Below the pieces are notes generated by a model. It worked only from the letters and a program-made list of their open reading frames with translations. It did no database searches and was not told the DNA's origin. A DNA stretch of 64,000 bases from Gloeopeniophorella convolvens (Eukaryota; Basidiomycota; Agaricomycetes; Russulales): positions 434,001 to 498,000 of the forward strand of contig WTXD01000006.1 of assembly GCA_022496205.1 (NCBI GenBank). Direction: 5' to 3'. The translations under genes were made by a program, and so were the position numbers. Position 1 is the first letter of the stretch, and every line of letters begins with the position of its first letter. Below are positions 46,959 through 58,196 of the stretch, in pieces.

Positions 46959-47065
46959 GGTCTTGTAGTGTAGTGGTTATCACTCGGGATTTTGAGGGTA
47001 TCCGGCCAACACCGGATCCGATTTGAAATCTTCCCGAAACCCAGGTTCGAACCCTGGCAAGACCT
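46959..47065 (+). tRNA. tRNA-Gln (anticodon UUG) with 35-nt intron
   Basis: The acceptor strand GGTCTTG (46959-46965) pairs with CAAGACC (47058-47064). The A-box region TAGTGTAGTGG and the B-box GGTTCGAACCC are both present. The anticodon stem CGGGA/TCCCG encloses the loop TTTTGA...T, giving anticodon TTG at 46992-46994. Exon 1 is 46959-46995 (37 nt) and exon 2 is 47031-47065 (35 nt), a 72-nt mature tRNA. The 35-nt intron sits in the canonical position, one base 3' of the anticodon, and contains the self-complementary string CCGGCCAACACCGG. Confidence 0.93.
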
Positions 47066-47524
47066 TCAAAATCAGGAGTGCACATTGTCTTTTGTCTTTT
47101 CTCCCTGAGCCCCGAGCGCAGTTTTTGCAGCTCAGTATGCTTGGAGTATGAATGTTCATTCATCACCAAGCGGTGGAAGCAATTGGCAGGAGCAAGTCGC
47201 CGGTTCAATCAGCTTTGCGGGTACACAACATGTTACTCAGATCAAATTTCAATCGCTGCTCCAGCCCAAGACTAGATATTTCGCTACTTCCCAGAATATA
47301 GAGAGACTGTGGAGAAAGCGTCTCACCCCAGCCCTCCCCCTTCGATCGAAAAAAGCGAATCAACGAGTAGAGTTACATTGATATGGTTTTCTGTGCGATA
47401 CATGCAAATTGTGCATCCAAGCGTTCGTCTAGGAATACATAGCGTCCGTCGTACATTCCAGCGTGAGGTACAATGTTAAGGGTTGCTGCGCGAAAAAAAG
47501 GTAATACGGGTAGCGGATGAGCGT
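47066..47524. other. Intergenic region downstream of tRNA
   Basis: 459 bp with no gene. No clear T-run terminator follows the tRNA within the first 20 bp; the first T-rich string is TTGTCTTTTGTCTTTTC at about 47085-47101. Confidence 0.45.
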
Positions 47525-48112
47525 CTACTTTTTAGAAGCGATCGTGAAGAGGGGGCTGATGTTGCCCGAGTCACCGAGCACTGCGATCGCTATAAGCCCA
47601 GGTTCGAGTACTGACTAAACAAGAGAGGGCACTCACAAGCGACGATATAGTTAGCCTTAGACGCAACTTCCGGAACTAGGACGTCGGTCTTCCCGGCGTG
47701 GAGGTCAAACCCCGTTGCCAGGGGGTTTTCTACAAAAACAACGACCAAGTGTGAGTCCGACTACCCGATTGCTGTAAGGAGCAGATTCGCACTGGTATCG
47801 AGATTCTCGCCTCCCTTACCAGCGGCCTCCAAGAACCCAAGATAGAGGGTCCCTTTGGGGTTCGTGACCTGCTGCGGGGGGGTGGACGTGTTCCTGCAGG
47901 TACACTGCGGTCAGCAAACCCCATGCGTTGTCCAATGGGCAAGTAGCGTACCAGGAGACGGTAACCGTCGAGCCGGTGTACCAGACTGTGCTCCCAGTGG
48001 GCTCGAGGATTGGCGGGATCCACACGTCTCGCTTGGCGTGGGAGGCGCCAGGGACGGCAGAAACACCGGCAACCGCAGCGAGGAGAACGAGAGTAGCGTG
48101 AAAGAACATCAT
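47525..48112 (-). CDS. KRE9/KNH-type secreted protein without stalk or anchor
   Basis: This is a third intact member of the Kre9-like family. Four exons (47952..48112, 47793..47893, 47637..47729, 47525..47580) join in frame to 136 aa, with introns at the same three positions and phases as genes A and B (exon 3 is again 93 nt). It has a signal peptide (about 1-20), then a short basic spacer (HAKRDVW), ILEPTGSTVWYTGSTVTVSW, ENLDT, FDLHAGKTDVLVPE, NYIVA and LGDSGNISPLFTI, and ends directly after the domain with ASKK. There is no Ser/Thr stalk and no GPI signal, so the product should be freely secreted. Two adjacent ATG codons (48112 and 48109) could serve as start. A TATAAAA box sits 90-96 bp upstream. 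Confidence 0.85.
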
Positions 48113-49928
48113 GACGCGGCAGTCACTGGACAGGCGAAGAGGCAGGAGGAGGCGGAGAAGGGTAAGCTGGACGATGGGAAGAGGAGACTGGGCAAGGCTC
48201 CTTTTATACGCGACGTCTAGGGCTGGGGGGATTGCTTGAAGAAGCGTCATACCAAGCTAGGACCGGGCTGGGACTGAATCCAAGGTGAACCGGACGTCAG
48301 ACTCCAATAGGTGTGTGGCAGTTAGGTGCCCGGTTGGGGTGTCAGAGCCACTCTGCGTGAGCTGCCCAGCAGGCCGATCGGGGGCAACGCGCGGAGCAAG
48401 TGAGACATCTGTTCCGAGGGTATCGTCCTGCGCGTAGTGGATGTGCATCAGCTGCAGCGGATTTACTTGGGATCGTTCTCTTTTCTACGGTTGTGGGCTT
48501 TCAGAAGGGTTCTACTGAGCCTGCAGAGATTTTGAATCGAACGCGCGCCTGTTGTTTGGGGGTGATCAAGCACGTGGGCAGATACTGATAGGAGAGGTAG
48601 TCGAGGATGGTGAGCAAGCCAGCTTTTGCTAATGGAGGGTTTCAACGTCGAGAAGTGGGCAAAACATGACTCGAATACATCTACACCCTGAACGGCATTC
48701 AAGCCAAACGCCAATCCAAGCATGGGCTAAAAGGTGCTTCAGACCCTGTTGATTGCGTAAGCCCTCTTCGGCTCTTGTGGTTTTCCTGGAGCCAGAACGA
48801 TCGGCGTGTGCAGGGGAGCAGGACCACAATCAGCACTGCACCACATGCACCTCCTCGCTGAGGACGCAGACTGAGCCGTAGTAGACGCTGATAAACCAAG
48901 CTAGCAAGCGGCCCTGCGTCACCGAGATGGTAGAAGTGGCGACGTCAAGCAAGGCATAGGACAACACGTAAACGGTTTTAATTGGAGATGCAACCAGTGG
49001 CGGCGGTTGGTGGTGTTGACGGATTGTATCAGGAGTTCACAGGCTTAGGTGAATGCTCGTCATAGCGCGCCTGGTACGGTACTAGTACATGCTCGCCATC
49101 GCCGCAGTTGTGCAGAGACTAGGACACCACGGGCCTACTACCCTGAGCTAGACCCAATTGTGTGGGATGGTAATAAAGTGCGCATCCCTACAAATGGTCG
49201 AGTCAAGCCTCAGATTTGCGGTCCCCGATGTTGAGAAGCTCCGAGGCGTAGGAGCTGCGGAGGAAGGCAATCACTGCGGCGCCGGACAAGCCCAAGTCGG
49301 TGCGGCAGGTGCCGACTAGACGCGCGGCCGCAGCCTGCTCGGTGCTATTCCCGATACTGGTGCCAACGCGAACGCTGTGCTTCCGCCGGGCACATGCACT
49401 CCAGCCGCAAACCGCGCGCGCTTGCAGTGCGAGTCGAAGCGTTCGCTGCGGACAGCTGGACAAAATGGGGCTCGCACCCGCGCGCAATCTTCTGGGGTGC
49501 TTCTCAGATCAGCGCGCAAGAGGCGCACATATGCCACTTAGAACAGTCACCCACGCACTCCTGTTCAGGATACTGAAGAATACCTCCCACTGAACGGAAT
49601 ATCGTGTCGGATTCAGTGTGCCATCGCCTAGAAGGTCATACACCCCCGCCGACTCGTCGACAGCACAGAGACAGAAGGACGTCTACGAGCCACTCGAACT
49701 ATTCAGGTGTTAGATAGGAAGGCTTCATTTACTTCCTCGGGGAAAGAGCGAGGAGAAGAAAGCCATGCTCGCCTTGAGCAAGGTGACAAGACAAGGGGAA
49801 GAGATAGAAGAGACTCGTGCTATTGAATCGGGGATGGGGTAAAGAGAGGGGAGATGGTGATGCTAATGCAAATGCCGATGCAAGACAAAACAGACAACAT
49901 ATCACAACGATGACGACACTTGATACAA
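48113..49928. other. Intergenic region
   Basis: This 1.8-kb stretch lies between the KRE9-type gene start and the 3' end of the bZIP gene. Apart from the TATA box at 48202 I see only short unlinked open frames. Confidence 0.45.
48202..48208 (-). promoter_or_regulatory. TATA box of the KRE9-type gene at 48112
   Basis: TTTTATA on the + strand reads TATAAAA on the minus strand, 90-96 bp before the start codon. Confidence 0.5.
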
Positions 49929-51833
49929 TTACTTCTTCCCCAATGTGAGCGCGCGCATGCTTTCCTCTAGGACGGCCGTGATTGAGCACTCCTTCGAGCA
50001 CTCACGTTTCGTCGCGTCGTGCGAACTAGTCTGCATGAATGCTGACATGGGAGCGGCGCGCGGTTTCTCCTCAGGCTCGAGGTCGACGATCCGGATAACA
50101 GCCTTGCCTTCGAGAACACGGCGGATCTTGTCCGCGTCCCAGCCTGCCGCACGACCGCCGATGCTTGCGTCGTTCGATGGCGATTGGCAGGCGAACGCCT
50201 GCCAAACCGCAGTACCAAGGCGCTGGAAGAGAGTTTGCGAAGCCATGGTCGCAAGCAGCGCCTGTTGTGGCGTAGGCGACTCCTTCGAGGTGAAGGGAGC
50301 AGGCACCGCGCCAAGCTTCGGCGATGAGGGAGGTGTATGCTTGCCACTGAGGGTAGACGAGGATGAGCGTGGAGACGTGAAGTAAAGGGGGCGTAGGCCA
50401 GCGGCCAAGCCGGTGAGAGGTGCAGGAGTTTGGGTCTGGGCGGGCGATTGCTGCTGGGCCATACGGGTCCAGAGCTGCATACGGTATCTAAGGAATGGTC
50501 AATAGGAGACACGGTGAGTGGCGTGCGAGACATACGCATCAAGCATCTTCAGCGTGAATGGGTTGGCTTCGGCAAACATGTCGAAAGGATCGGGTTTGGT
50601 GGGACCGCCGAAAGAGGCGTCCGCCAAACCGGTATTGTTTCCATTGAGCAGGGGGTTTATGTTCTCCTGGAGCAGAGAGTTGGGTGAGCGCACACCGGCC
50701 AGCGGTTTGACGCTCGCAAGTGGCTGTGTAAAGTTCTCGGGGATAAGGGTAGTGTGAACGGGGGTGATTCCACCGAATGAGGCGCTGCCACCCCAGAACG
50801 CCTTGGAGCCTGATGCAGCCAGACGGGGGGAGGACGGGAGATCCTTTTGAGTGTTCGGGGTGACGAGTGGAGAGGCGCGAGCGGGGGGCGCTGAGGCGGG
50901 GATGGGACCTGGCGGTGGCAGCATCGGCGAATCGGCCCGGCCAGCCGAGGCGAGGAAAGCCTTCTTGAGCGCAGTGATTTCCTGCCTAAGCGCAGCGTTC
51001 TCCGACTGGCTAGAGCCAAGCTCGCTGCGGATGGCATCAATGAGACGGTCGCGCTCCGCAATGTCTCCCTCAAGTGTCGTGATGTACTCTAGGGTCATTC
51101 GTCAACGCGAGATCAGCCTCTACAAGCTGATCAATTTACCTTTGCGGCGAACGCGGAAGTTGCGAGCACTGATCTTGTTGCGGAGTTGACGCTTTTCCTT
51201 GCTTGACATCTTCTTGTACTCCTCGGGGGAAGGACGCCAATCATCGCCGTCAATAAGTTCATCCTTATCCCTGACCACGGCGGACACAGCCACCTTCTTC
51301 TGCACCCCGCCGGACTGGACGGTGCCCTTCCGGGACTTTCCTTTACCGCCAACTTTAGCAGGCGGAGGAGTAGAGAGTTCCTCCTCCTCGTCTTCCTCCT
51401 CGTGCACTTGATCTGCCCTGTCGTCATCCTCGGCCATATCACTTGTAGCATGCGATGGTGCTGGGGTAGACATAAGCTGAGGATCGATGGCGAAAGTTGG
51501 GGAGAGTGCGCTGGGTGCACTGGCTGCGCCAGAATCCGATGTGTCATTGGAGAATGTGAGGAAATCCCAAGGGACACCGGTAACCGGAGGCGGGATGAGT
51601 GGGTCGGGTTTAACAAAGTCTTCGTCAAGAGAGAAGTTAAACCAATCTGAGGGGTTCTGCTCCGAGACGGTAGGCAGGGGGGAGAAGAGGGGGGTAGACA
51701 CAGAGGGAGAGGGCTCGCGAGAGCCGGAAGTGGCTGAGCCCTGCGCAGTGAAAAGGTCCATATTTACATAGTCGGACAAGTCGCTATTGTTGAGAGCGAG
51801 AGAGGACTGCTGAAGCGGGCTGTCCAGAGACAT
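49929..51833 (-). CDS. bZIP transcription factor
   Basis: This is a nuclear basic-leucine-zipper regulator of unknown targets. Three exons (51140..51833, 50536..51088, 49929..50487) join in frame to 601 aa. The first 200 residues are acidic and Ser/Pro-rich, with WFNFSLDEDF and VPWDFLTF as possible activation segments. A basic patch (KGKSRKG) precedes the bZIP. The basic region KEKRQLRNKISARNFRVRRK has the N-x2-S-A-R-N-F-R form of the bZIP signature. The zipper (EYITTLEGDIAERDRLIDAI onward) is interrupted by intron 1 at the basic-zipper junction. The C-terminal third is Pro/Ser-rich and ends with a helical, charged segment. An in-frame ATG at 51953 could extend the N-terminus by 40 residues; I prefer 51833 because its context (CCACCATGTC) is better. 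Confidence 0.88.
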
Positions 51834-53055
51834 GGTGGTGGATGTAGATGAAGGGACGTAGTTGCTGTGTTGACTGGAGCTGCGGGGATGAGGAGATGGT
51901 GGAGAAGGTGAGAACCAAGAAAGAGGACTTCGGCTTGGACGCCGTGCTCCCATTGATTACATAAGCGTGTCGCCGACCCGGCTTCCTGACTCAGATTCTT
52001 TCCTCGTCCTTCCGAACTGTTCTCTCAGCTCTGCGCGTGCACTCCACCTTCGCAGCCGCGCTCCGCTCGTCCTGAACCGCTTCGCTGTGCTCAACGTTGA
52101 CGAAAACCTGCCTGTGTCGTCTCAGAACTCCTCTGCGCGCGTTATCTCATCTCCCGATTGTACATAGATTCCAGACACATCGATGGCTGGCAACGTGTTT
52201 GCCTCCTTCCCGCCTGCAGGCGCGCTTTCTCGACGCCCATCGACATATCAATGGCCGCGAAAATTTCGAATTCTCTGAGAACCCGGATAACCCCGCATCT
52301 TCTCCACTCGCCTTCCCGACTCACTTCATGTACGTGGTACTACGGGAAGCAGCGCGGACCGCGGCTTGCTCTTCCAACCCGCAAGCGATTCACCAGTGGT
52401 GGTAGCCAACGGCCCGCATCAGGGAGCTGCTTTCGTAACTCTTTCTCCGTCTCCATCTCACTGCACTTGTAGCCCAGCGAGTCCATAGCCCGAAGTAATC
52501 TATCTGTATCTTGGCGTTGCGGTGCTTTGTGCGTGGACTCCCTGCACACATGGTTGGCTTCTTCCGCATCCACGCATCTCTATGAACATCTTTCATCGAT
52601 TCTGCAGTCTGGAAGCTGGAGGACGTTCTCCGCCGGTGCCAACTGGTGTGGTGGCACTCGGCGCGCCGTCCGTCAGTGACGCCATTTCCATCTAGGTCTG
52701 ACGGCACGGCGGGTACGTGAAGGAAGGCTAGGCGCCAGCTACTACCCACGTTGCTGCTTGTACCTTCATAGATTTCCTTTTGATAGTATCCGTGTTTGCT
52801 TTGAACATCATCTGACATACCTGTCTCAAAACCTCGGTTTGACCAATAGGAATCAATTAGTGTGCCCTTGGTGGTGCAGGGTCGGCGATGATGGGTAGTC
52901 CTAGATGGTTTGTCACCGTTTTACGTCGGTGTATGCGGGTGGATCTAGAGTTGTACAACAAGACCGATGACCCCAAGCCGGTTAAGCGCACACCCCAACA
53001 TTGGCATTCACACTCGAGCACTATACGATATATGCATACACTTGCAAACCCACTT
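51834..53055. other. Intergenic region
   Basis: 1.2 kb upstream of the bZIP gene and downstream of the DUF2235 gene. It is pyrimidine-rich over 51960-52140 on the + strand. No gene is seen. Confidence 0.45.
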
Positions 53056-55043
53056 TCAAACAACGTACTTCTCCGTGCCCTTCAAGTACCGCGCCCGCGG
53101 AACGTACCCCAACTTGGGATCCTTCATGCGTACCTCGACACTTTTGTGGAATAGGGGCTGCGGCGGCACTTGCCGTCCACGGCCCAAATTGAAGCTGTGC
53201 CAATTCATCAGCCAGTGCCCGACATGCGCCCTTCCGGGCGCTCCCAGACTCACCTCCATCCTCCGATCCACTCGTCACTCTGGTCCTGCCACGCATGGTG
53301 CGTCGGCAACAGCTCGAGCAGCCACCACGCCGGGTTCTTCCACATCGCGTCGCCGGCGCGCTGCACGACGTCGAGCGCGTCCTGCGATCCGTCCGCCTCT
53401 GCCTCAACCCTTGCCTCCAACCCCACCCCCGGCAGCGCGTGCAGCTGCGGCGGCCCAGGCGCGCTCGCGCTCACCTTGCGCGCGGTGACGCCGAACTTGT
53501 GCAGCGTCGCCTGCCCCGGCGGCGGGTGCCCGAGGAACGCCTGCTCGAACGTGATCGGGATGTGCCAGTGCCGCAGCGCGGCGCCGTCGAAGAGAATGCC
53601 GCACTGTGCCTGCATGATCTCGCGCACCATCCAGCGTAGCGGGATGTTGGCCAGCGCGTGGGGATCGCTGTCTGAGGCGAGGCCGCCGCCGACGTCTACG
53701 TCATCCCTGCCATTAGCCACCCCTAGTTCGTGCTATACTCAACACAAACAAATGTACCTGAGTGGGAGCCTGCGAACCAGACCTCCTTCACATTCGTCTT
53801 GAACCCCATATGTGACCCGAGGTCGGTCTCACTGTTTGGATCCGTGCTATGGATGAAAGCGCGGGGCGTGTCAATGATCTGCTTGTACCGCCTGCGGGCG
53901 TGGCGGCGAAAGCGCGACAGGAGCGTCGACGCCCGTCCTAGGCCCGGCGTCGGCATCGGCGGGGGGCTCGCCATAGGGCGGTGGTACAGATTCGGGCGGA
54001 ATTTCGCGCGGCGCTGTTGGAAGGCCGATTAGGCGGTCGAAGTGGAGAGATATACACAGTGAAGGATCTACGCTCCGACAATATGCAGAGCAGGACGTAC
54101 CTCATCAAGAGATAGGGCTTGTCTAAATGTCTTGATAGTAGTGTTTGTGCCCACGAACGGGAGCGTTCGAGCTTTGAGGAGGCCGACGCTCGCGACCGTA
54201 TCCCTGAACCAAGTGGGGTCTTCAGAGTCGGCGAAACAACCAGGTAGCGCCCAGTACGGACCACACCCCAAGGAACTCGATGGGCACCTCGCGGCAGAAG
54301 GACCTTTTGAATCCCTCTGCCAGAAGATTGTCGCTGGCGCGAGACGATTTATACAGCTTGTATGCGAAGGGAACCTGCTCGGGGTTGTCCTTAGACAGCA
54401 AGCCAACCTAATAAGGAGAGCAGCGAGAAAGGATGAGGATCGGGGCAACGCCGATCAAGAATGAATGAATGCAAACCTTGTGAAGCATGCCAGCCAGCGC
54501 GCGGGCGGTGTATGCTCCCCGAGAGAACCCTGCCGAAACTCATCAGTCGGGGCCTTCGAGGCAAGGAACAGGAGGAAAACAGCTAACCAAAAAGGCAAAC
54601 TTTGTCTCCATGGGTGTAATTTTGCATAAGGAACCGATACCCGTCCATGACGTGCACCGCGAGGTACCAGGCTATCGCCTCGTCAAGGATCCTGGCGACG
54701 AAGCGGAAGAACGGCGAGACAACTCCGGGCTGGAAGTAGGTCCCAATTCCGGCCTGCAGCACCTTCAATTTAACTGAAGCACGCGACAGAAGCTGGAAGG
54801 TACTTTCCTGGTAGTAACACAGTTGGTCTTCCGCGCGGTCCTTCTTCAAAATAGAATAAAGTTTGATGACGTTTGTGTTCTGCGCTGTACGATGAGAGCA
54901 TTGCTCGAGGAAAGGAGGGTAACGCGCACGTGCTGTCCAAACTCGTTCGTCGTGCCGTCGAAGCAGAGCACAAGGGTACGTGGCTTCCGGGAACGCACGG
55001 CGACTGGCGAGACCGGAGAGTACGCGTATAGTAGATCGGCCAT
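53056..55043 (-). CDS. DUF2235 / Tle1-like alpha-beta hydrolase
   Basis: DUF2235 is the catalytic-domain family that includes bacterial type VI phospholipase effectors (Tle1) and many fungal cytosolic proteins of unknown function. Nine exons (54930..55043, 54808..54879, 54588..54753, 54477..54529, 54262..54407, 54101..54203, 53758..54013, 53254..53695, 53056..53194) join in frame to 496 aa. The domain opens with RTLVLCFDGTTNEFG, followed by NTNVIKLYSILKK, QAGIGTYF and the nucleophile elbow GFSRG (Ser120). It continues with GVWDTVASVG and WFAGSHSDVGGG, whose Asp304 is the likely acid, and LANIPLRWM. The tail VPRARYLKGTEKYV is also typical. Intron 54754-54807 would need a GA dinucleotide (CAG|GAAAGT) in place of GT to keep the conserved YYQAGIGTYF. 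The alternative 30-nt GT-AG intron inserts seven residues. Substrate is unknown. Confidence 0.87.
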
Positions 55044-57543
55044 GATCGTGGGGGAAGATGTCACTGCTACGCGAGATGAATGAGACTGATCATATAGCAG
55101 TTGCCTGGGAACTTTGCAAACCCACGATGGGAAGTTGGTAGGCAGGATGCATGGGTTCATAACTCGGCACAATGGAGCCTGCGTTGGCCATCATCGGTAT
55201 CCCGAGCAGGCGCCGGATGCAGTGGGGCCTCCCCCGAAGCCTGCCAATGCTGAGGATGAATTCACGGGCATCAGTGCTGTGATACTCGTGTGCTGTTTCA
55301 GAAAGAGGCTCTTGGGTTGCGCGCCAGTGTACTCAGACCAAGCATGCAAAGACGCCGGGTACAACGGAGGCATGTCCTAGCCTAGCCCCCTCAGGTATTC
55401 CACTGAACGACAACCCCAGCCCAGGTTCTTCGCGAATAGAGCTGACCAAGGCGTGGCACGGTCAAACCCCAAGGCCAGTTCATTCGTTCCTGGTCGAGCA
55501 CTCTCACACTGGCGCTGACACGCGTGTAAGATGCTCTGTCAAGCGGAGAGGTCAGGCTGCTGTGCGCAGTTGCGCCAGGTCGATCTGGTTTCGGCCTCCA
55601 AGCCATCAGCAGATTGAAGGATCCGTCATGCACGGCTGTTGTGCTGCTCCACAGACAGCCCTGGGCAACCACTTGGGCACAGCGAAGAGAGCGAGCGCCC
55701 CGACGTCTCCCGTTACCGTGAGGCTGAGGCTATCCCACGTGATATTCATGTACTTCCATGGATTCGGTGCGAGTAGGGCTTTTTTGTGAGAGCATAGCCT
55801 CAGGGGATGGGCGTCGATGAAGAGGTCTAGGGAGAAGCCACAGGAGCGCGTGCCAGGTGGCCAGTGCACGGACATGCTGTATGTCTCCAGAGAACTTCGG
55901 GAGTAGCTGACTGAACGAAACTGCCAGCACCAGAATCAGCCATCCGACCGTGCACACCGTTGACGTAAGTCTCCACCATCCTGAAAAGCCCCGTTCAGCC
56001 AGGTTCAGCCCAAAGAATGAGTGGTTCTACGGCACTTGGGATTTGGTGACGGGTGCGGTCGCGTGAAGTTCAGCTGAAGGTCTGAGAGCCAGTGACGAAC
56101 AGTAAACATGCAACAGCGTTGGTTAGAGCTCGAGGTGGCCTATGAGAAGACGCGAGTCATGATATGGGGAAATGCAATACTGGTTAGACGGTCCCTCCGC
56201 GAGACAGTGGCAATTATGTAAAGTCGTCAAGAGCAAGGTCGCACTTTCACGAAACATCACCGTGCACCAGAACTCGAGGCACGGTGCGCGAACATCGCGG
56301 ACCACGGCAACGTCTGCAACATAGCAATTGCGTGCCGAGCGCTGCAGGGGTGTTTGTCAAATGTCCCACGTGCCATCCCTCTTTCATTTGTTCGAATTTC
56401 GTAAAATCAACAGTTACAGTAACGACTCATGCAGCGCTTGCCTGTGCTAGCGCGCTACACGATCTTGATTCACATCGGAATGGCACCGTGAGTATCTCAA
56501 CAATGGTCCAATGTGTCCAAGCTGGCGCAGTGTCGAGTTGAAAGAGGTTGAAGTTAATGACTGTCCACCGTGCTAATTATGAGATCTAATTCAGGAGACC
56601 GAGATGGAAAGACGCCTTGTCCAAGAACCGGGGCTCTCGGGGTCGACGGTCACCTCAGCGCGGACGACATCCTCTCGGACAAATAGCACGATTTATCACG
56701 CTGTATGACATCGCGAACGCTCTCGAACGCCCGACAGACTCAGTGACTAAGATTTATCCAAGTTAGAGCCCGACCGTTAACAGCCGTCAACTTGAACGTC
56801 TGGTTTCGCCGTCGCAGTCCAATGCTGTGGCTCCATGCCATCTAACGCCCGCAGCGCTGGCTGTCGTCACGACAGATTCACGACAGTTCACGCCCACGTT
56901 AGAGTCGGGCTTTCATCTGGTTTGATTGTGAATGTAAAGTACATAAGTACCGGGCAGACTCGGCGGGCCAGGTGGACCCTGGGGCGGCGTGACTTGACAT
57001 CTTGCCTGAGGGGTATTAAGCCCCAGACTCTACGGCTCTCTGAAGCCTCGACGATTGACCCATATCTTTGAAGACGTTACACTAAGCTGGAAGAGGACGA
57101 CGAATTCGAGTTATGGAGGCAGGCGGCCTGGGGCGGGGTGGCAGTCTCAGCCAATCTCATAACGCAACGGGCGGTCCGAAGCGCATCCGCAGTTGCTTCA
57201 AATTTCCCCCCGCGTGGCTCCGTGGCTCCGTTGATGCGGCATCTCGTGCGTCAACTCCACTTGAATCTCATTTGCCCTTGCCAACCCTCGTTCGGGATCC
57301 CAAAATAGACGGTGCCCCACAGGCCACCCTCCTGCAGCAAGGCGAACAGGATATGCGGGTAGAGGTAGGGTTTACCGGGGCCAGAGCGGCCTGCGCTTGA
57401 ATTCCAGGAAGCAGCACCCCAAAACGCGTCGGACGAGCGTCATATTCATCGTCTGCGGCGCGAAAGTTGAATCGAACCCTATCAAATTGCTCGGCTGCTC
57501 GCGCGCATGGCAACCGCCTTCGGCGGGCGATCATTTCGCCTCC
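55044..57543. other. 2.5-kb divergent intergenic region
   Basis: This region lies between the starts of the DUF2235 gene and the KRE9-type gene at 57657. One possible coding segment (55391-55957) is listed separately; nothing else is supportable. Confidence 0.45.
55391..55957 (-). other. Possible fragmentary coding segment, unidentified
   Basis: Two protein-like frames follow each other on the minus strand. One, around 55620-55780, reads WKYMNITWDSLSLTVTGDVG and continues hydrophobically. The other, 55391-55620, includes NLLMAWRPKPDRPG and MNWPWGLTVPRLGQLYSRR and ends in VVQWNT. An upstream ATG at 55957 opens a signal-peptide-like start (MCTVGWLILVLAVSFSQLLP) in a third frame. I could not find a splice pattern joining them. 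It may be a decayed secreted-protein gene or chance open frames. Confidence 0.25.
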
Positions 57544-57550
57544 TATAAAT
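57544..57550 (+). promoter_or_regulatory. TATA box of the KRE9-type gene at 57657
   Basis: TATAAAT lies 107-113 bp before the start codon and is followed by a C/T-rich leader, the same layout as the other secreted-protein genes in the window. Confidence 0.55.
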
Positions 57551-57656
57551 GTCTAGTCTCCTGCAAGAAGGTGATCCCCATTGTTTCTCTTTTCCTCTTC
57601 CGCACTCTTGCACTCCAGCAAACCTTTTGTTTTTGATTTACTCCCGGTCGCCAGCC

Positions 57657-58196
57657 ATGCAGTTCTTCGCCACCCTCCTTTCTGCTCTCGCTCTCGCTGC
57701 TTCGGCATCCGCGACCCCCATTGCCGCTCGCAACGAGCTCATCGTTGTCTCCCCGCAAGTCACCTCGCCCACCACGGGTACCATTTGGACGACCGGTTCC
57801 TCGCAGACCGTCACTTGGGATACCTCCAAGATTCCTCCCAGCGGCAGCAACAACACCGGCTTGATCCTCCTTGGTTACGATGATGGCAGCAGCTCCGAGA
57901 ACTTGGATATCAGTGCGTCCTCGTCACGATCGTCATGTCTGACCCTTGTTCATCGCCGAGTGCACGCCCACAGACAACCCCCTTGCATCTGGTTTCCCCA
58001 TCACGGCTGGCAGCCAGAACATCACCGTCCCTAACGTGGATACGAAGACTACTTACTTCGTCGTCCGTGAGTCGTTTTCCGATATCTCGTTACTGGGAAA
58101 TATTTGCTTATGACCAATGGCTCAGTCTTCGGTGACTCTGGCAACAAGTCCCCCGAGTTCACCATTACGAAGAAGCTTGTCCCTATCAACCTCTAA
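57657..58196 (+). CDS. KRE9/KNH-type secreted protein, intron-reduced
   Basis: This is the fourth intact Kre9-like family member. Three exons (57657..57912, 57974..58066, 58126..58196) join in frame to 139 aa. A signal peptide (about 1-20) precedes IAARNELIVVSPQ, VTSPTTGTIWTTGSSQTVTW, GLILLGYDDGSSSENLDI, FPITAGSQNITVPN, YFVV and FGDSGNKSPEFTI, ending KKLVPINL. There is no stalk or GPI signal. The intron that splits the conserved Trp codon in the three other members is absent here, while the other two introns are conserved (exon 2 again 93 nt). The TATA box and a strongly C-ending codon choice suggest high expression. Confidence 0.9.

Noticed and set aside
51834..51953. The upstream in-frame ATG at 51953 as the bZIP start.
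   Set aside because: The added 40 residues are low-complexity Ser/Pro/Arg and the ATG context is poorer than at 51833. I keep it as an alternative only.
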